From positions 38,522,164 through 38,586,163 of the forward strand of contig CM049315.1 in the NCBI GenBank assembly GCA_026874595.1: a DNA stretch of 64,000 nucleotides. The letters are read 5' to 3'. Origin of the DNA: Sipunculus nudus (lineage: Eukaryota > Annelida > Sipuncula > Golfingiida > Sipunculidae). The translations under genes were made by a program, and so were the position numbers. Under the pieces are notes generated by a model, which ran no database searches, was not told where the DNA came from, and saw nothing but the letters and a program-made list of their open reading frames with translations. This document shows, piece by piece, positions 12,853 to 26,259 of this stretch; position 1 is the stretch's first letter; the number at the start of each line of letters is the position of its first letter.

Positions 12853-12929
<77 letters not shown>
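12853..12929. repeat. (AT)n microsatellite, about 77 bp
   Basis: A pure AT tract, separated by about 110 bp from a second long TA tract. The spacer holds TTGCACGAAAC and CTGCACGAAAC direct repeats. All YIYIYI frames here are artefacts. Confidence 0.97.
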
Positions 12930-12936
<7 letters not shown>

Positions 12937-13038
12937 CCGTGATGAGTGCAGCACGTTGCACGAAACAACCTGCTGCACGAAACTACGTAGTAGTAAAATG
13001 TCTGAAAAAAATTTGATTCGTCTATTTGTATATATATT

Positions 13039-13139
<101 letters not shown>

Positions 13140-15500
13140 GTGATAATGACCTCTATGGCATTCATACACAATTGTATTTTCTTCCAAAATCATTTCAAAT
13201 AAAATATTGTTTTACAAGACACGTTTTAATATTTAATTTTAACATTTGCCAAATGAACATACAAATAATTATTTAATTATTCCTACTTTTTAACAATTTA
13301 TTATTTAGGTGTACGTCGGAGAGAACATTAAGCAGTAAGTTGGACGAGCAGTAAGAGACACCAACTAAGTTAGGATTCTTTTAGACTTAGTTACTTGAAA
13401 ATTACTTGAAAATGTGCCATGTCAGAAAAGTTCAATGTACTTAAAAGGGAATTTATAAGTGCTGTTAAAACAACCTTAATGTCGACTTCCTCTATACCGA
13501 TCCAATATTATAACCCCAACAATTTTGTTATTGTTTTATTATCTTTATAAAATTGTAATAACTTAATATGAAAAAAAAAATGCAAAAACCTTTAATTACA
13601 ATCAAGGCGCTTGTTGATTGTATAAGACACATGTCATTTTGTTAGCTTGTGCACTAAATCAAAATTGTTCTTGATCACGATTTAAGATTAACGAGCATTA
13701 GTTAAGCAGGTATAAAATGCTTTAGTTTTTGTCAGAAGTTATTTGGTATAAACATGATAAAAAAATGGGCTCCAGTCACAGATGTACATTCCGCCGCTGC
13801 ATCTGACAAACATTGCATTTAATGACATAACCAATCATATTTTATAAAATATAAGAATAGTTCTATTCTTCATTCTTCATGTCATAGTTTGCATTATATT
13901 CAGATAGTACAAGTTGGGTGCTCATGGTCTACAGATCACTATTTTCATAAAAAAAAAGAATGTTTCACCGGTGATCTTGTTCGGACGGATGAAACGCCTA
14001 TGTTGCCATCGTGCCATTATTAGTCATTTAAGGATAATGAAAAAAGCGACAAGAATTCAGTAATAACGAGCGTTTAACTTTACCATTGTTATATTTAAAC
14101 TGTACCATTCGTTTTACCATAGTCTCTGTTAAGATATGTCCGTTTTTGTTATTGAACTGGTATAACCTGTATAAATGTACAAATTTAAATTGGCCCACCT
14201 TACAAAATCGTTTTAAAAGAAGACCTTCGGGGGGGGGGGGGGGGGGTAAAGATGGGATAGATGAACATCTGTAAACATGTACGATAACATTATGACTATT
14301 GATGACACTTTTTCTATGATCCGATATTTAATATCAAGTTTCTTCCTTCAACCGGACTTTTCTAAAACTTCTAAATTTTCTAAGGTCTCTTTGTATTGTT
14401 TTGTTTTCAAAACACACTCCCTAATGAATTCTTCAGCAAAACATGCATTTCATTCAATGTTAATGTCATTCTACTGTTAAAGTCTGTGAATATTTGTCTG
14501 CTGTAAATTACCTGATGAGTACTGCTTGCAAAAGATTATCAATGAACAGTGAAATAACTGATGAAAATAGCTACTCCACAGAAGGTATAATTGCTCCCAA
14601 ATGATATGCTATTGCCCGCACAAAGCTGAGGTTAAATGATCATAATTATTATTATTATTATTATAACTATTATCATTACTATTATTATTTTGCTTCTTAA
14701 AAGTACTTCATTTCAATGTGACTGGTGGACTAGGTAGCATTTCCTTAAACTTTGAAACGGGTAAGCGAGATCTGGCACTAAATCCAGTCAAAGTTGTCCC
14801 CTTTGTCTTTTGTTTATTCTTTACGAAATATGTAAAAATATAGTCATCCGCCTAAAACTGTTATAAATTATTTCTTTGATCATGACCAAAACATCAAAAT
14901 ACTCCTTAGAATTTCTTAGGAACTTTAGATACTTTGGATAAACTAACCGTAAGAGACGGGTTTCTATACCTTCACTATCAGTGAGCGGATAGTAATGTTG
15001 GTGATGTAATAATCGAACAATAGGATGACGCAATAGCAAAATTATATTAAATGGAAGAATAACAGGGCCATTTTCATATGTTATGTATAAATGAAGCAAA
15101 TATTCAGTCACTGGTTAAAACAAAGTAAAGCGGAGCCATACTTTGTACGAAAGAGGTTGGCTGAAATCAGCAAGTGGTCCGCCATATGTACATTGCACAA
15201 ACTACCCCAGGGCACTTGTTGTCTCTATATGATTTTTAAAAAGAACTTATCAATGACATTTTGTAGAACAATATACCTTTGGACATACAACAGCTGATAA
15301 ATTTTTCATAGTTATGGTCTGGGGGACCTTGATGCGGATCCATGTGTTGGCGGAGGTATGCGCTCTATGGGTGCACTCTAATAATGGAATAAACGTCTTA
15401 ACGCAGTCGTTGTGTGTCTAGTCTAAGGTATTGTGATGTAATATATCTTACTAATCATTCTGAGGTGTTTTGTTGCAAAATATCCCTCTGTAGTAAATAT
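13140..15500. other. No recognised gene
   Basis: AT-rich. Contains a TTA-rich tract at 14644-14690 and a run of 18 G at 14229-14246. Short frames show no domains. Confidence 0.4.
14229..14246 (+). repeat. Poly-G tract (18 G)
   Basis: Uninterrupted G run. Similar runs occur at 3993-4005, 15698-15720, 18300-18310 and 29565-29591, and C runs at 7705-7717, 15987-16000 and 32999-33010. Confidence 0.95.
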
Positions 15501-15509
15501 TTATATATA

Positions 15510-15690
15510 TTGGCCCTCAATTTTTGCTCTAAAATCAAATTTTACCTGAAAAAATAACAAAACCACCATAGAAAAATTGGCACCATATTTTTTGTAAAGG
15601 TTAAGGTCTTAGGATCACAAAAATGTGGGGTCTCCACTTTTTACAGCGAAAATTTACTCGGTGACATATGCCCCCACACTAGTAGGTTGA
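15510..15690 (-). repeat. Dispersed repeat, minus-strand copy of an inverted pair
   Basis: Reverse-complement partner of 11970-12135. The conserved core is ATAGAAAAATTGGCACCAT on the plus strand. It abuts the G-run at 15698-15720. Confidence 0.8.
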
Positions 15691-15697
15691 TGGGGGT

Positions 15698-15720
15698 GGG
15701 GGGGGGGGGGGGGGGGGGGG
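15698..15720 (+). repeat. Poly-G tract (23 G)
   Basis: Preceded by TGGGGGT. It directly follows the end of the dispersed repeat at 15510-15690. Confidence 0.95.
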
Positions 15721-15769
15721 AGGGTCGTTGATCGGTATCACGCGTCTCTGACCCTCATTTTCACAAGGT

Positions 15770-15860
15770 ACTGTGGAAGCGGTTTTGTTAGAGGGGTTTT
15801 AATTTCGCGTTTTAGCGGGTGCTTAATTAAGAAAACTCGGTATCGTGGAGACTACAGCAT
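15770..15860. repeat. Degenerate fragment of the TTTTAATTTCGCG repeat family
   Basis: TACTGTGGAAGCGG, then GAGGGGTTTTAATTTCGCG and TTTTAGCGGGTG match the left end of the element at 32017-32460. No right end was found. Confidence 0.5.
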
Positions 15861-16611
15861 TCTCGCCTAACACACAGTCACGTACGTCTGATGATCCCTC
15901 CGTGCGGGGTAGCTTGAGTTGAGACTTCTTGAACAAGGATGGTAGAGTAGTCATAATGCTCGTCATTTATTTCATATCTCAGCTGACCCCCCCCCCCCCC
16001 AATTTATAGTTATTTGTAGAAACAACTGAGAAACCAGTAGCCTTTGAAGATTTTTAGAACCCCCACTCCCCCCAACTCGCCACCTTCAAGTGGGTTGAAG
16101 TATGACGGAGAGCCAGACGCGTTGTTGACAGCTCTTTTGGTTATTCACACATAGCGGGCTGTTCTAGTAATCACAGTTTTTGTTGCTGTTGTTGAGCAAT
16201 TCTGCAACTTACCGAGATTTCAAACAACGTGGCGAGGCGCAGTACCATTTCATCATCTAATGTGATTACGGTACTCAGTCACCCGTAGCAAGTTCGCGCT
16301 ACAAATGTGTCTTTTATATAAGCGTTTAAATATAATAATAATTTGATGCAAAAAGGATAACATAGACATAATAATTTGCGCGAAAATTTGAACTGCCATG
16401 AATCTGTAAAATGAAAAAAAAATCGTGAAAATTGAGACACGCAAAATTAACTACATCCACACTTTTAGATGTTTTGTGGCGAGCAACTCTTTATATTGTG
16501 CAAGGTTATTCTTGTATATAATCTCATGACATTATACATGCTGGATAAATCGTATTCCCCGGTGAAATTTTGTATTTGTTTTTATTATTTTTATTACATA
16601 ATTTTCATAAT

Positions 16612-17280
16612 GTTTACAGAAAGTCAGCTGACAAATAACATATGGAATATCTATTAAGCTTGGCCACGTTTGCAGTTTAAAATACCTGATGGGACGCCAT
16701 AAAATTAAAAATATAATATATACACTATTATAAAGGTCAATAGTGTTTACAAAATGTCAAATGTGCATTATATATACGTGACTTACATTGTGGTTTCAAT
16801 TTCAATTAAGATTATTTTTAATCTTTAACACATGTACTCTGCAGCCATGCGTAACAGTTTCTTCCTGCCATATGCTTGATTCCATATAAATGGTGCCAAA
16901 AACTATATATTGCAGGCGCAAATGTTCACAAATAAAAAATTCCTGTTGGCAAGTTTACAGAAAGTCAGCTGATAAATAACATATGGAATATTTATTAATA
17001 TTGGCCACGCTGGTAGTTTAAAATACCTGATGGGACGCCATAAAATTAAAAATATACTTATAAAAGTCAATAGTGTTTACAAAATTTCAAATGTGCATTA
17101 TGTATACGTGACTAACATTGTGGTCTCAATTTCAATCAAGATTATTTTTAATCTTTAACTCATGTACTCTGCAGCCATGCGTAACAGATTCTTCCTGCCA
17201 TATGCTTGATTCCATATAAATGGTGCCACAAACTATATATTGCAGGCGTAAATGTTCACAAATAAAAAATTCCTGTAGGC
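16612..17280. repeat. Tandem duplication of a 341-bp unit
   Basis: Unit 1 (16612-16952) and unit 2 (16953-17280) both begin GTTTACAGAAAGTCAGCTGA and end GTTCACAAATAAAAAATTCC. They share long identical stretches such as AAAATACCTGATGGGACGCC and GCAGCCATGCGTAACAG. Identity looks above 90%, so this is fairly recent. A small gap (about 11 bp) removes part of the TATATA stretch from unit 2. No coding frame spans the units. Confidence 0.9.
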
Positions 17281-17594
17281 ATTTTCTGAAGAAAGCATGA
17301 CACATGTCCAGCTAGTTAAATGATACCCTGAAGAACAAGAAAAATACAAAGATTGCAGTGTGGTGACCATGTTTGAGTCAGGATGGCAGCCAGATTTCAA
17401 ATTGGCAGTCACGTGGTAACACAAAATCTTATTTTTTGCAGAAAAAGTGACAGGATGGTAAGATAGTCATGATTTTTGTACCTAATTCAATGTGTTTTAT
17501 TACATGTAACATAAAAATGTGATACTTTTGATATAAATATACAAGAATAATAAAGACTGAAATTCCAAGTATTTTCAAGCAAAAATTATTGTAA

Positions 17595-18200
17595 TATGCA
17601 AATTAGGGCCGCCATTGACAAAAAATCTTTTTTCTTCAATATCTCAAGAAGTAACCATGACCATTTCATTGTCAAAGATTTAAATGAAACAATAGTAACA
17701 ATGATTTATTTCGTAATGTAAAATTTATTATGCAATTTGAGGCCGCCATTGATGAAAATCTACTTTCTTCGTTGTCTCCAGAAATAATCAAGATAACTGG
17801 TCGATCATTATGTTTTATCTTAGATATTCGTGGTCAAAGATTCAAATGAAACCATAATAGGAAAGATCAATTTCGTATTTAAAATTTTGATATGCAAACA
17901 AGGGCCGCAACTGATGAAAAGAACTACACATAATAACTTGTCAAACATTTTGTCTAGACCTAGGTTTTGATGGTCAAAGATTCATGTGAAACAATACTTA
18001 CAACGGTTTAGCCAGTATTTCAAATGTTAATATGCAAATTAGGACCACCTTTTTTAGGGTTCTAAGTTCTTAAATATGTGAAGAATTCACCATGATAATT
18101 TGACAAACATTGTGTCTTGTCCTAGGTATTCATGTTCAAACCATCAAATTAAACCATGTTAACAAATGTTTAGGCAAATTGCAAATCATTGTTCCCATTT
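17595..18200 (+). repeat. Array of diverged 134-162 bp units (forward orientation)
   Basis: Units begin at about 17595, 17729, 17891 and 18031 with TATGCAAATTAGGGCCGCCA-like bases. They continue with TTTCTTC, a CAAGAA block, AACCATGA, ATTGTCAAAGATT and AAATGAAACAAT. The same family occurs reversed at 19790-20075. Confidence 0.8.
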
Positions 18201-19790
18201 ATTTAACTTTTAATATTTCTGAAAAAAAAAATGGTAACTGAGCAAACATGATATAATAGGTTTTCATTGCCAAGATTGTTGATAGACCATCGGGGGTGGG
18301 GGGGGGGGGATCAGATAATCTGTGGTATTATTAAAATAACTAATCATAATTTAAAGTCGCGAGTTATATCGACTTAGGCCTTCAACCCTGAAAATAACAT
18401 ATTAAGTGTATTTAAGTATTTAGTAAACAAATGAAAAATTACTATTTCAGTCAGAATCTTTGCAAAAATGAATTGACCAGGAGGAAGTCTAGTGACTTGA
18501 GCATTTGTTCAATTCCTATTACTCTCTCCAAAGCTTCGCCCTGATGTTTTCTCGACAGGACACGCATGTTAAAAAAAACAAATATTTCCTTCATGTGCAA
18601 ATTAGGAATTTCATAAGGGAAAAGTCTCCGTGTAAATATTAAAAACAGTTCTGTTTGAAATATTAAGTTATTAACTCACAATTATAGCTTTCAAAAGATC
18701 ATGTTATTGATGTCGATATTGTTAGCTTTTGTGTATATTATATGACGTAAATATGACATAAATAATCAAGATGGATAAAAATGACAGTATAATTTAAATC
18801 TGACAGAACTGCATCTATTGTAATCTCTTGTCGTGATGTTTGCAGCATTGGACATGGACCCTGAACAGAATTTGTAGCGCATCTCAAGTCCAGGAGACGA
18901 GTAGCTCGCCCACTCTCAATTATTTTTATCTATATGGAGCTCCTTTTTCCGTGGAATACGTGTTTCGGCAATCCGATGACATCATATTGGATCAGGGAGG
19001 CTAGAATCAATGCTGTGTCCACTAGTACTCAATTAATGTTTGCCTACCTTGAACTGCAAATATGGTAGTTTATATAACAATCAGATAAGCAGGGTGTTTT
19101 ACATTATAGGTATTATAATGCTAGGCCAAAACAGAGGTGAAGATACAAAAATTAAGGCAACAACCTCACATCGCAAAATACCATGACTTTCGGAATTTGA
19201 TTTCAATAGAAATGATTGTGCAATCATAATCACCATGAAAACAAACATGATTCTTCTGCTTCCATTAAATATCCTGGTTATTTGGGATCACGGAAAGGAA
19301 TCATGATATCTTATGTTGGATATTCCAAGCCAATTTTAAGTGTTAAGAAAAAGTTTACTTTTTAATTTTCATTAATTTACAAAAGATATATCAAATTTGC
19401 ATGAATCGCGAAAGAGGTGACATTGTAAATAAGGATGAACGCCTAGGTTGATTTATTCCAATGAATCTGAACTGGTCCCTGTACACAGGACTGTGTTTTA
19501 TAAAAAAGAAAAGAATTCCATACAGAAGGCAAAACTGCGTATGGGGTTGAACCCAGAAATAATAGCCATATGGCTATAAATGACTTCAATGTAAAATGTT
19601 CTTACATCCTAATAATTTCATTTAATGCTTTTATCCATATATCTTGACATACTCTTCATATACTATCCAGGTTAAAGGACACTCTTTAATTGTGAAATAT
19701 AGATACAAATGACTGATGCATTATGCTTGTAAGTCATAATATTAAGCATAGAAAGTACATCCCGTCTTTGTATCTTAGATTAAATTGTAC
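18200..19790. other. Spacer between opposed repeat arrays; no recognised gene
   Basis: AT-rich with a short G-run near 18300. No coding frame of note. Confidence 0.4.
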
Positions 19791-20075
19791 AATTTTTGAA
19801 TTTTTGACCATGAAAACGTAGGTCTTAACACAATGTTTGACCAGTTTTCATGGTCAGTTCTTGAGATAATGCAGGAAGTAGACTTAATAAATGGCGGCCT
19901 TAATTTTCATGTAAAATTAAAACGAACTAAACCGCGCTTATTATGGTTTTACTTGAATCTTTGACCATGGAAACGTAGGTCTAAACACAATGTTTGATCA
20001 GTTATCATGGTTAATTCTTGAGATATCAAAGAAAATAGAATTTTCATCAATGGCGGCCCTAATTTGCTTATTACA
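19790..20075 (-). repeat. Same repeat family in reverse orientation
   Basis: Two units read on the plus strand as GACCATGAAAACGTAGGTCT, ACACAATGTTTGA, CATGGTCAGTTCTTGAGAT and AATGGCGGCC. These are reverse complements of the 17595-18200 units. Together the two blocks make a large, imperfect inverted structure with a loop of about 1.6 kb. Confidence 0.75.
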
Positions 20076-20099
20076 AAAATTGCCAAAGGCCGTCGTGAG

Positions 20100-23000
20100 G
20101 ACGAACCGTGTCAAAAGTATCAGTGAACCACTGCTATCATAAATCCATCCAAAAAACCTTGTACTATAGACCACGAACATTCATGGCAGAATTAGTTGCT
20201 CTCAGATGTAGAAGGTGAACATAAAACAAGTGACCATTGCCCCATGACGCATAATTACTAAGAAACACGGAGAACATTGCACAGAGGAAAGAATAGGAAG
20301 CGTAACTATCACAGACTGAGATTACAGGATTTATAAAATTGTAAATACATGTTCATAGAATAATAAATGGAAATTCTGGCTGAGACGGTTATGAAAAATT
20401 TCCTTTAATGAGAAATCACTAAGCTTAAACTAAGCCTTTTCTAAGGACTATTAAACTAAAACCCATAAAGATCTGCAAAGAATTATTATTTTATGTCCAA
20501 ATCAAACAATGCTGTTGCTCATATATAGGCTGTTTTCCTGGTCCTGTTATATATTATATTTGCGTTTGATATTCTTACCCCATAAATATTCTGTCACACA
20601 ACCACGATAAGGATTACCTATTTTTGTTTCAACACGCCTAGACAAAACATCAGGGAGTCTGGAGCACCGCTGTTGGTTCGTATAAATAATGTATCAAAGT
20701 TCAATGTTATGCTGTGCTGCATTGATTTACCTCTACACCTGTGTCCCGTGTGTCTTGCTTTGTACTGAATTATTCTGACACCATACGGACCTATATTTAT
20801 GTATATTATTTTTTATAATTTGCACAAAAATTTTATCATGTACCTTTGGTGCGCAATTTGCCAGTTAGCTCCATTAATAATCTATAATCTTAATAGTCTT
20901 TACTCTTAAGATAATGAAACAACAACTCCACGTATGCTGTAACCCGGCCACACTTTGCCTTGGTGTAGTTTGTATGATTTCTGTGAATTTCGCGCGACTA
21001 TTCCCGGTCTGCTCTCTTAACCCTCTAGACAGAAGATATGTGAAAGGATTTGCCGGGGTTTTGTTCCGCCGTTAATGTTCAATGAGATTTGTCAATTCTG
21101 CACAAATTTAGTAGAAAATATTAAAACTTGGAACGCCTTTTTGTATGCTACTCCAGAATTTTAATATTTTTGGCCAAATTCGTGCAACCCATCTTGACTA
21201 TTGTAATATTATTTACTGCACTGTTATCATAATAATTATCACTATAAAGACCAGTGCACATATCAGTAATAATGAATTAGATCTGACTAATTAAATTTGA
21301 CTTGTGCTTTCATGAAGATTTCCATGCAGATATTTTTTTATATGTTTAGAAGATTTTCTCCTAAATTACATGATTTCTTACTTTTTTTGGGCTAGAAAAT
21401 TTACCATGTTAATAAATTGTTTTAATGGGTTGTTCCATAGACTGGTACCTACTGCTATAAAGACCCTTCCGTAGTAAAGCCTTGAATTGCATCATTGGCG
21501 GGCAAATATAGTTTAGTAAACTTGCCACTTCCGGGAGTTTTATGGAGAACATGCAGTGGTTTATGAGTATTCTTCTTGAAAATAGGCTAATATGTTGATT
21601 GGGTATACTTATAGGACTCCATATCCACGTGTTAAGAAAACACCAGAATAATGTGGCATGTTGCTCCTGATTTCTGAATGTTCAAGACGATCTCTTTCCA
21701 TGACCTCTCGTGTGTTTATGTCAGCTGTCATATCTTGAGGTAAATAAGAGTTGGAATGCAAGTAATTAAGTAGGAAAATTAAAAAGTTGTTTTAAGCTTT
21801 ATTTAGAGGTTATTATAGCATAATTTAGGTTGATTGGCAGTCGTAGTAAGGGAACCATGTTTAATAAGTTTGAAGGTTGGTTAAAGGCCCAGTTGATTTG
21901 CCCAGTGATGCGGGTAATATCACTCACCCGGTGAATAAATTGTGTCATGTGCTTGTGCAGACAGCCCATATTCTTAACATTAGGCTTCGAATGATGAATT
22001 AACACAAGAGAAATACATGTGAACTCACAACCCAAACTAAAACTCCGTCTCTATGGTAACGTGTCATTTCCTGTAAGTATCTTGAGCAAGTTGGGTGCGC
22101 CCAATAAATTGTTCGAACCATGCTTGGAATGATGCGATCAGATATTTAACAAACATGCGGATAGCTTACAAATATGCTGAGTTATAACGTTATTACATGC
22201 TTTTGTGTTGTTAGAAAACATAATAAAAATGCTAACGAATAGTCTGGTTCATGTTAATTGATAGTGTAACTGTAGGCCAGGAGGCGTTGTCAGAAATCAC
22301 GAAAACATTTACATCCTTATACAGGCTTGTAGTGCGTTCCGAGCTTATGGAAGTAACGGCTCTCTAATAGCCAGTAAGATGGTCGTATACTCACTAATGA
22401 CAGAGGGCCGGTATTTCGCTAGATGTGCCGTATCGGCGTTTCTCCCTTGGTAATAAACTCTTGGGCACTCTCAATGTTTATCAGCACGCAATTTGTTATA
22501 TCGGCTATATGATGTTCGAAAAGGATGAATAGTTTAAACATTGTCCAAAATAAATTAGTTACCATTTTCAAAATTCAAGATTATTTCTAGGAAAGTTCTG
22601 AAGCCCGGTTTTTCCTGAGTTATTTTTTTCCAATAACATCTTTGCAACTGTAATGATTATCAGATGAGTGAACGTGACAGGTAATATTATCTTGTTTTAA
22701 CCTAATTCTCCATTCATATCTCTTTTGTCCTTATAACAAATACGATTATTAATTACATTAACCTGGTAACAGTTGGCTAATAATAGCAACAACTTCTGGG
22801 AACAATAATACCCTGATATTTACAGAAAAAAAAGTTCTTCAGTAAACCATCGAATACATACTTTGTTTTTATTGTTCTCTTTTATTTACGGGAGATGGTG
22901 CTTCTTTTGTTTGTTTCTAATGTGTTTTGACATATACGGCCATCCAAAAATATTAATATTTTATAAGAAAATAAACGGAAAAAACTGGAGTTTATAGAAG

Positions 23001-24040
23001 CACAGAATTCAAGTGCAACCAGGCATTTTATCAGAAGAATCACATCGCCAACCTCATCAAATACGATGGTAGAACCATAGAGTGCATGAGACGGTTACAT
23101 TCATACAAAACGGCAGGAGTGGATAGCAAAAAATGAAAGTTTTATCACCGGATGCCAACCTGGAGTTCTCACATGATATATATCCAAAGCTATGGTTAAT
23201 GGGTGTATAAAAACATAAGGGATACTATCTTTCGTTCTATCTGTAACTAAATGACATGAAATCAATTATCATGTGTCAGAGGTATGGAACTAAGAACTGT
23301 AGCTGAATGATTGGTCCACGTCCTCTTACCGGCAATGTTTCAGAATACTTATCTGTTAAGTATATAACAGCTACGGCACGCGGGTGAATAAAAAAATCAT
23401 TACCTGTGACTGGCACTATATACTTATTTTGTCAGTTTGATGCAGCTTTTGCGGTTTGAAGCAAACAATTCTAATTCATAGGCTGGTTTCCAACGAACCT
23501 AATGTAAAAAATTCTGGTTCATCGTGTGATAACATAGTATATTGTATCATTGTGTCATCTTAAGATTATTTTAAAAAAATTAAGTTTCTGTATAATACCA
23601 AAACTAATTTAACAAACAATGGGTATTAACTATTCCCCATAAAAGAGCTATCAAGAGACTGGTGCGTAATACACTACAAGTCATAAATGTCACATCCCTG
23701 CTAGCTGATTGGCTCGTTTCATAATATGAAATCCAACGCCTCTTATTACTACCACCTGCCTCAGGTAAGAACGTCGAAATTCCTAATATCTTAATATTTG
23801 ACCAAGTATGGCGAAATTTCTCTCTGACCCCTGTTTGCAAGGTCCGCCTGTAAGACCTGTGTTTAAAAAAATCAGCTAATGATGCTTGTGATAAATTATG
23901 ACAATTTGGCCAAAGCTGCACTCCCTGTTAAAAGAGCAAAATTAAACCATGAGAGTTGGATAAATTCAATACTTAGGCTTTATGAAATCAATAAAAGGTT
24001 CACCGACTTTCATACAGCCCGTTGGCATTTATGAGATCAA
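20100..24040. other. No recognised gene
   Basis: Short frames only (for example 21799-22035 and 23604-23921, both minus), without recognisable domains. Exons of an unknown gene cannot be excluded by eye. Confidence 0.35.
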
Positions 24041-24044
24041 TATC

Positions 24045-26250
24045 CATGTCAGGAAATAAATGACAATCCATAAAATACTCACGGTTATATTTAAAGTTAT
24101 GAATAAAAATAAAATGGACTTCAAATTATACACAAAATACATATAGAAATAACATTGAATTTATAAAATTTTATAGAAATTCAATGGCCTTTTCAACCTG
24201 AAGTCAGTATTTTATGGTGGACTTATTAATATAAACAATATAATCACTATAATCAGTCTTGTTAGACGTATTTTTTTTAAGTTTACTTCTTTTAGACGGA
24301 TAGCTATATCACAAACACTGAAATGCACTGGAAACCTGCCTTCATCAGTATTTATTTATGCTGACATAATGCAAAACAGTTTCGTTTTTAATCTTTGTTT
24401 CGAGTGTGCCGATTTATAATTAGCATATAGCATTTCAACGGCGGTTTGTTCAATCGTGCAGTCCAGACACACAGAAGTAGATATGTCATTTACTGTAAAA
24501 AAACTCCTACCTGGTGTTCCTGTGTTGGCTTCACACTTGATTTACAGATACCTTAGTTCGCAAATATAGTATAGTGATCGCACATTAATCCATCGTTTCG
24601 ATAAGATAAACAAATAAGTTGTATTATGTTCATATTAAGGTTTCTATGTTAGTTAATCAAGCACTTGGTGTAGGTACATTTGGTATTCTAGATAGGTGCT
24701 GTTGATTCATGAATGCCTAATACGACAATGCGCATGCGCGATATCGCATAACCATGCATCCCAACGAGGTGCTAAAAGGTAGTCACATCACAGCTGAATT
24801 CAAATGGTCTATGACTGTGTTATACTCATGAATATTTCAGTATTGTTTCGGTGGTTGCTCATACAACCATGTACACAAAAAGAAGATAATCTATGTACAT
24901 TCATCTGTTTTTTTTTTTACAACTGGCACATGTATATCGGCAAATGGAATGTACCTACTGGAAGCCTTGTTGGCCATATCGAAATATCTGGGTTTTTTTT
25001 TTATTATTACTGTAGGTATATGGAACTTACCGGGGTATTGTAGAGAAAGAGTTACCTTGTAAGGCTTCAGTATATATTTGAAATGAAGATTGAATTGGTG
25101 CAAGCTGTATCGTTCGTCTGTGACTTTGAGCATTCATTAAAGGGTACTATCCAGATATCTGATGATTATTAACTAAAAATAATCCTCTGAACCTTTATTG
25201 CAATAGGTCGCTCATGGTGCAAAGATTGTTATGTTTTGTTTATATCCATGTGTTTATGAGTGTGGGAGCCGCCAAAATAATAAAAACACATTAAAAAAAG
25301 ACTAGTGGCGGCAAGTCAGGCAAACCAGAGCTTTGGAAATGGTGTTTTATAACAAATGATCCTTCTTTTTCTTTCGATATGCAACCAACAACCTTAAGTT
25401 ACTTTTTCTTCTCGTCAACATGGGCACCTGTTTACAAACAAAGCCATAAATCTCTCACCAGTTTGTCATGAAAACCGTTCTAAGCAGGATTTAAATAGTT
25501 CATTAATATGTACACAAAGTAAACCAGAAATCAAATACATTCTACAGATAAATGAATGGCTTGCTTTAAGTAACTTTCATTTCAGACATTCCCAGATAAT
25601 TATATCACAGACTAACTTCGGCATAGGAGGACGAATACTGCCCTGGTAAATTGTGTGATGAAATTTATATTAGCAATACTTGTTATGATGCTTTCCTGGC
25701 AAAAAATACAACCATCCTGCTCTCAGAGCCATTCGGCTGTTTGTGACAGAAAATACTCCGACTTATCATTAAATATAAACGTCATAAACCCCAACTCACA
25801 CTGCTACTATTATGTTTTTATTGAATGTTATGGTGAGCAGGGATTGAGTTTATTTTTCAGACGAAATAAAAAGCAGGGAAATCCAATCGGTGACGTGATA
25901 GATAATATCCGGGCTTTCAAAAAGTTGCATATATTCACGGTTATCGATGCAACTAAATGTGGTAAATATTGTGTATACTTGTTTTCGAAGAAAGCAAACA
26001 ATGCCTAACTTCTATTATACTATTTACTTAGACATATACTAGACATATACTATGACACTGTATTGACGAGATCAGAGTACAGCTATATCCTCTGTCACAC
26101 ACCTCGTCACATAACAGCGTAAATACAACGAAAACATAGCAATCGACAAGAGTTAATTAAGGTCTGGGTGAAAAGCAAAAAGCTATCCCAGCATCGATGT
26201 TAAGATAACGATTAATCATGCCATGTCTTACATATACCAAAATACGTTTT
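24045..26250. repeat. Copy B of the ancient direct segmental duplication
   Basis: This is the compact partner of 2640-10450. It lacks both the AGGTCA palindrome array and the roughly 2.9-kb inverted-repeat insertion, so it approximates the state before insertion. It carries the 117-residue candidate frame at 25655-26008. Identity between blocks looks around 65-75% by eye, with many small gaps. Confidence 0.75.
25655..26008 (+). CDS. Candidate small secreted six-cysteine protein (unrecognised)
   Basis: This 117-codon frame starts MMKFILAILVMMLSW, a plausible signal peptide, with cleavage perhaps near residues 20-24. The remaining part of about 95 residues has six cysteines (C22, C30, C50, C58, C102, C106), of which C22 may lie at or before the cleavage site, and a basic central segment (FFRRNKKQG). 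I do not recognise the family. It lies inside copy B of the direct duplication. In copy A, a short stretch near 8330-8365 translates in the matching frame as RPSCSQGV followed by a stop, matching QPSCSQSH here. That suggests an ancestral coding segment that has decayed in copy A. The frame could also be chance in AT-rich DNA: no introns, promoter or polyadenylation site are proven, and codon use is A/T-biased like its surroundings. Confidence 0.3.
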   Translation: MMKFILAILVMMLSWQKIQPSCSQSHSAVCDRKYSDLSLNINVINPNSHCYYYVFIECYGEQGLSLFFRRNKKQGNPIGDVIDNIRAFKKLHIFTVIDATKCGKYCVYLFSKKANNA

Positions 26251-26259
26251 CCGGGTGAT

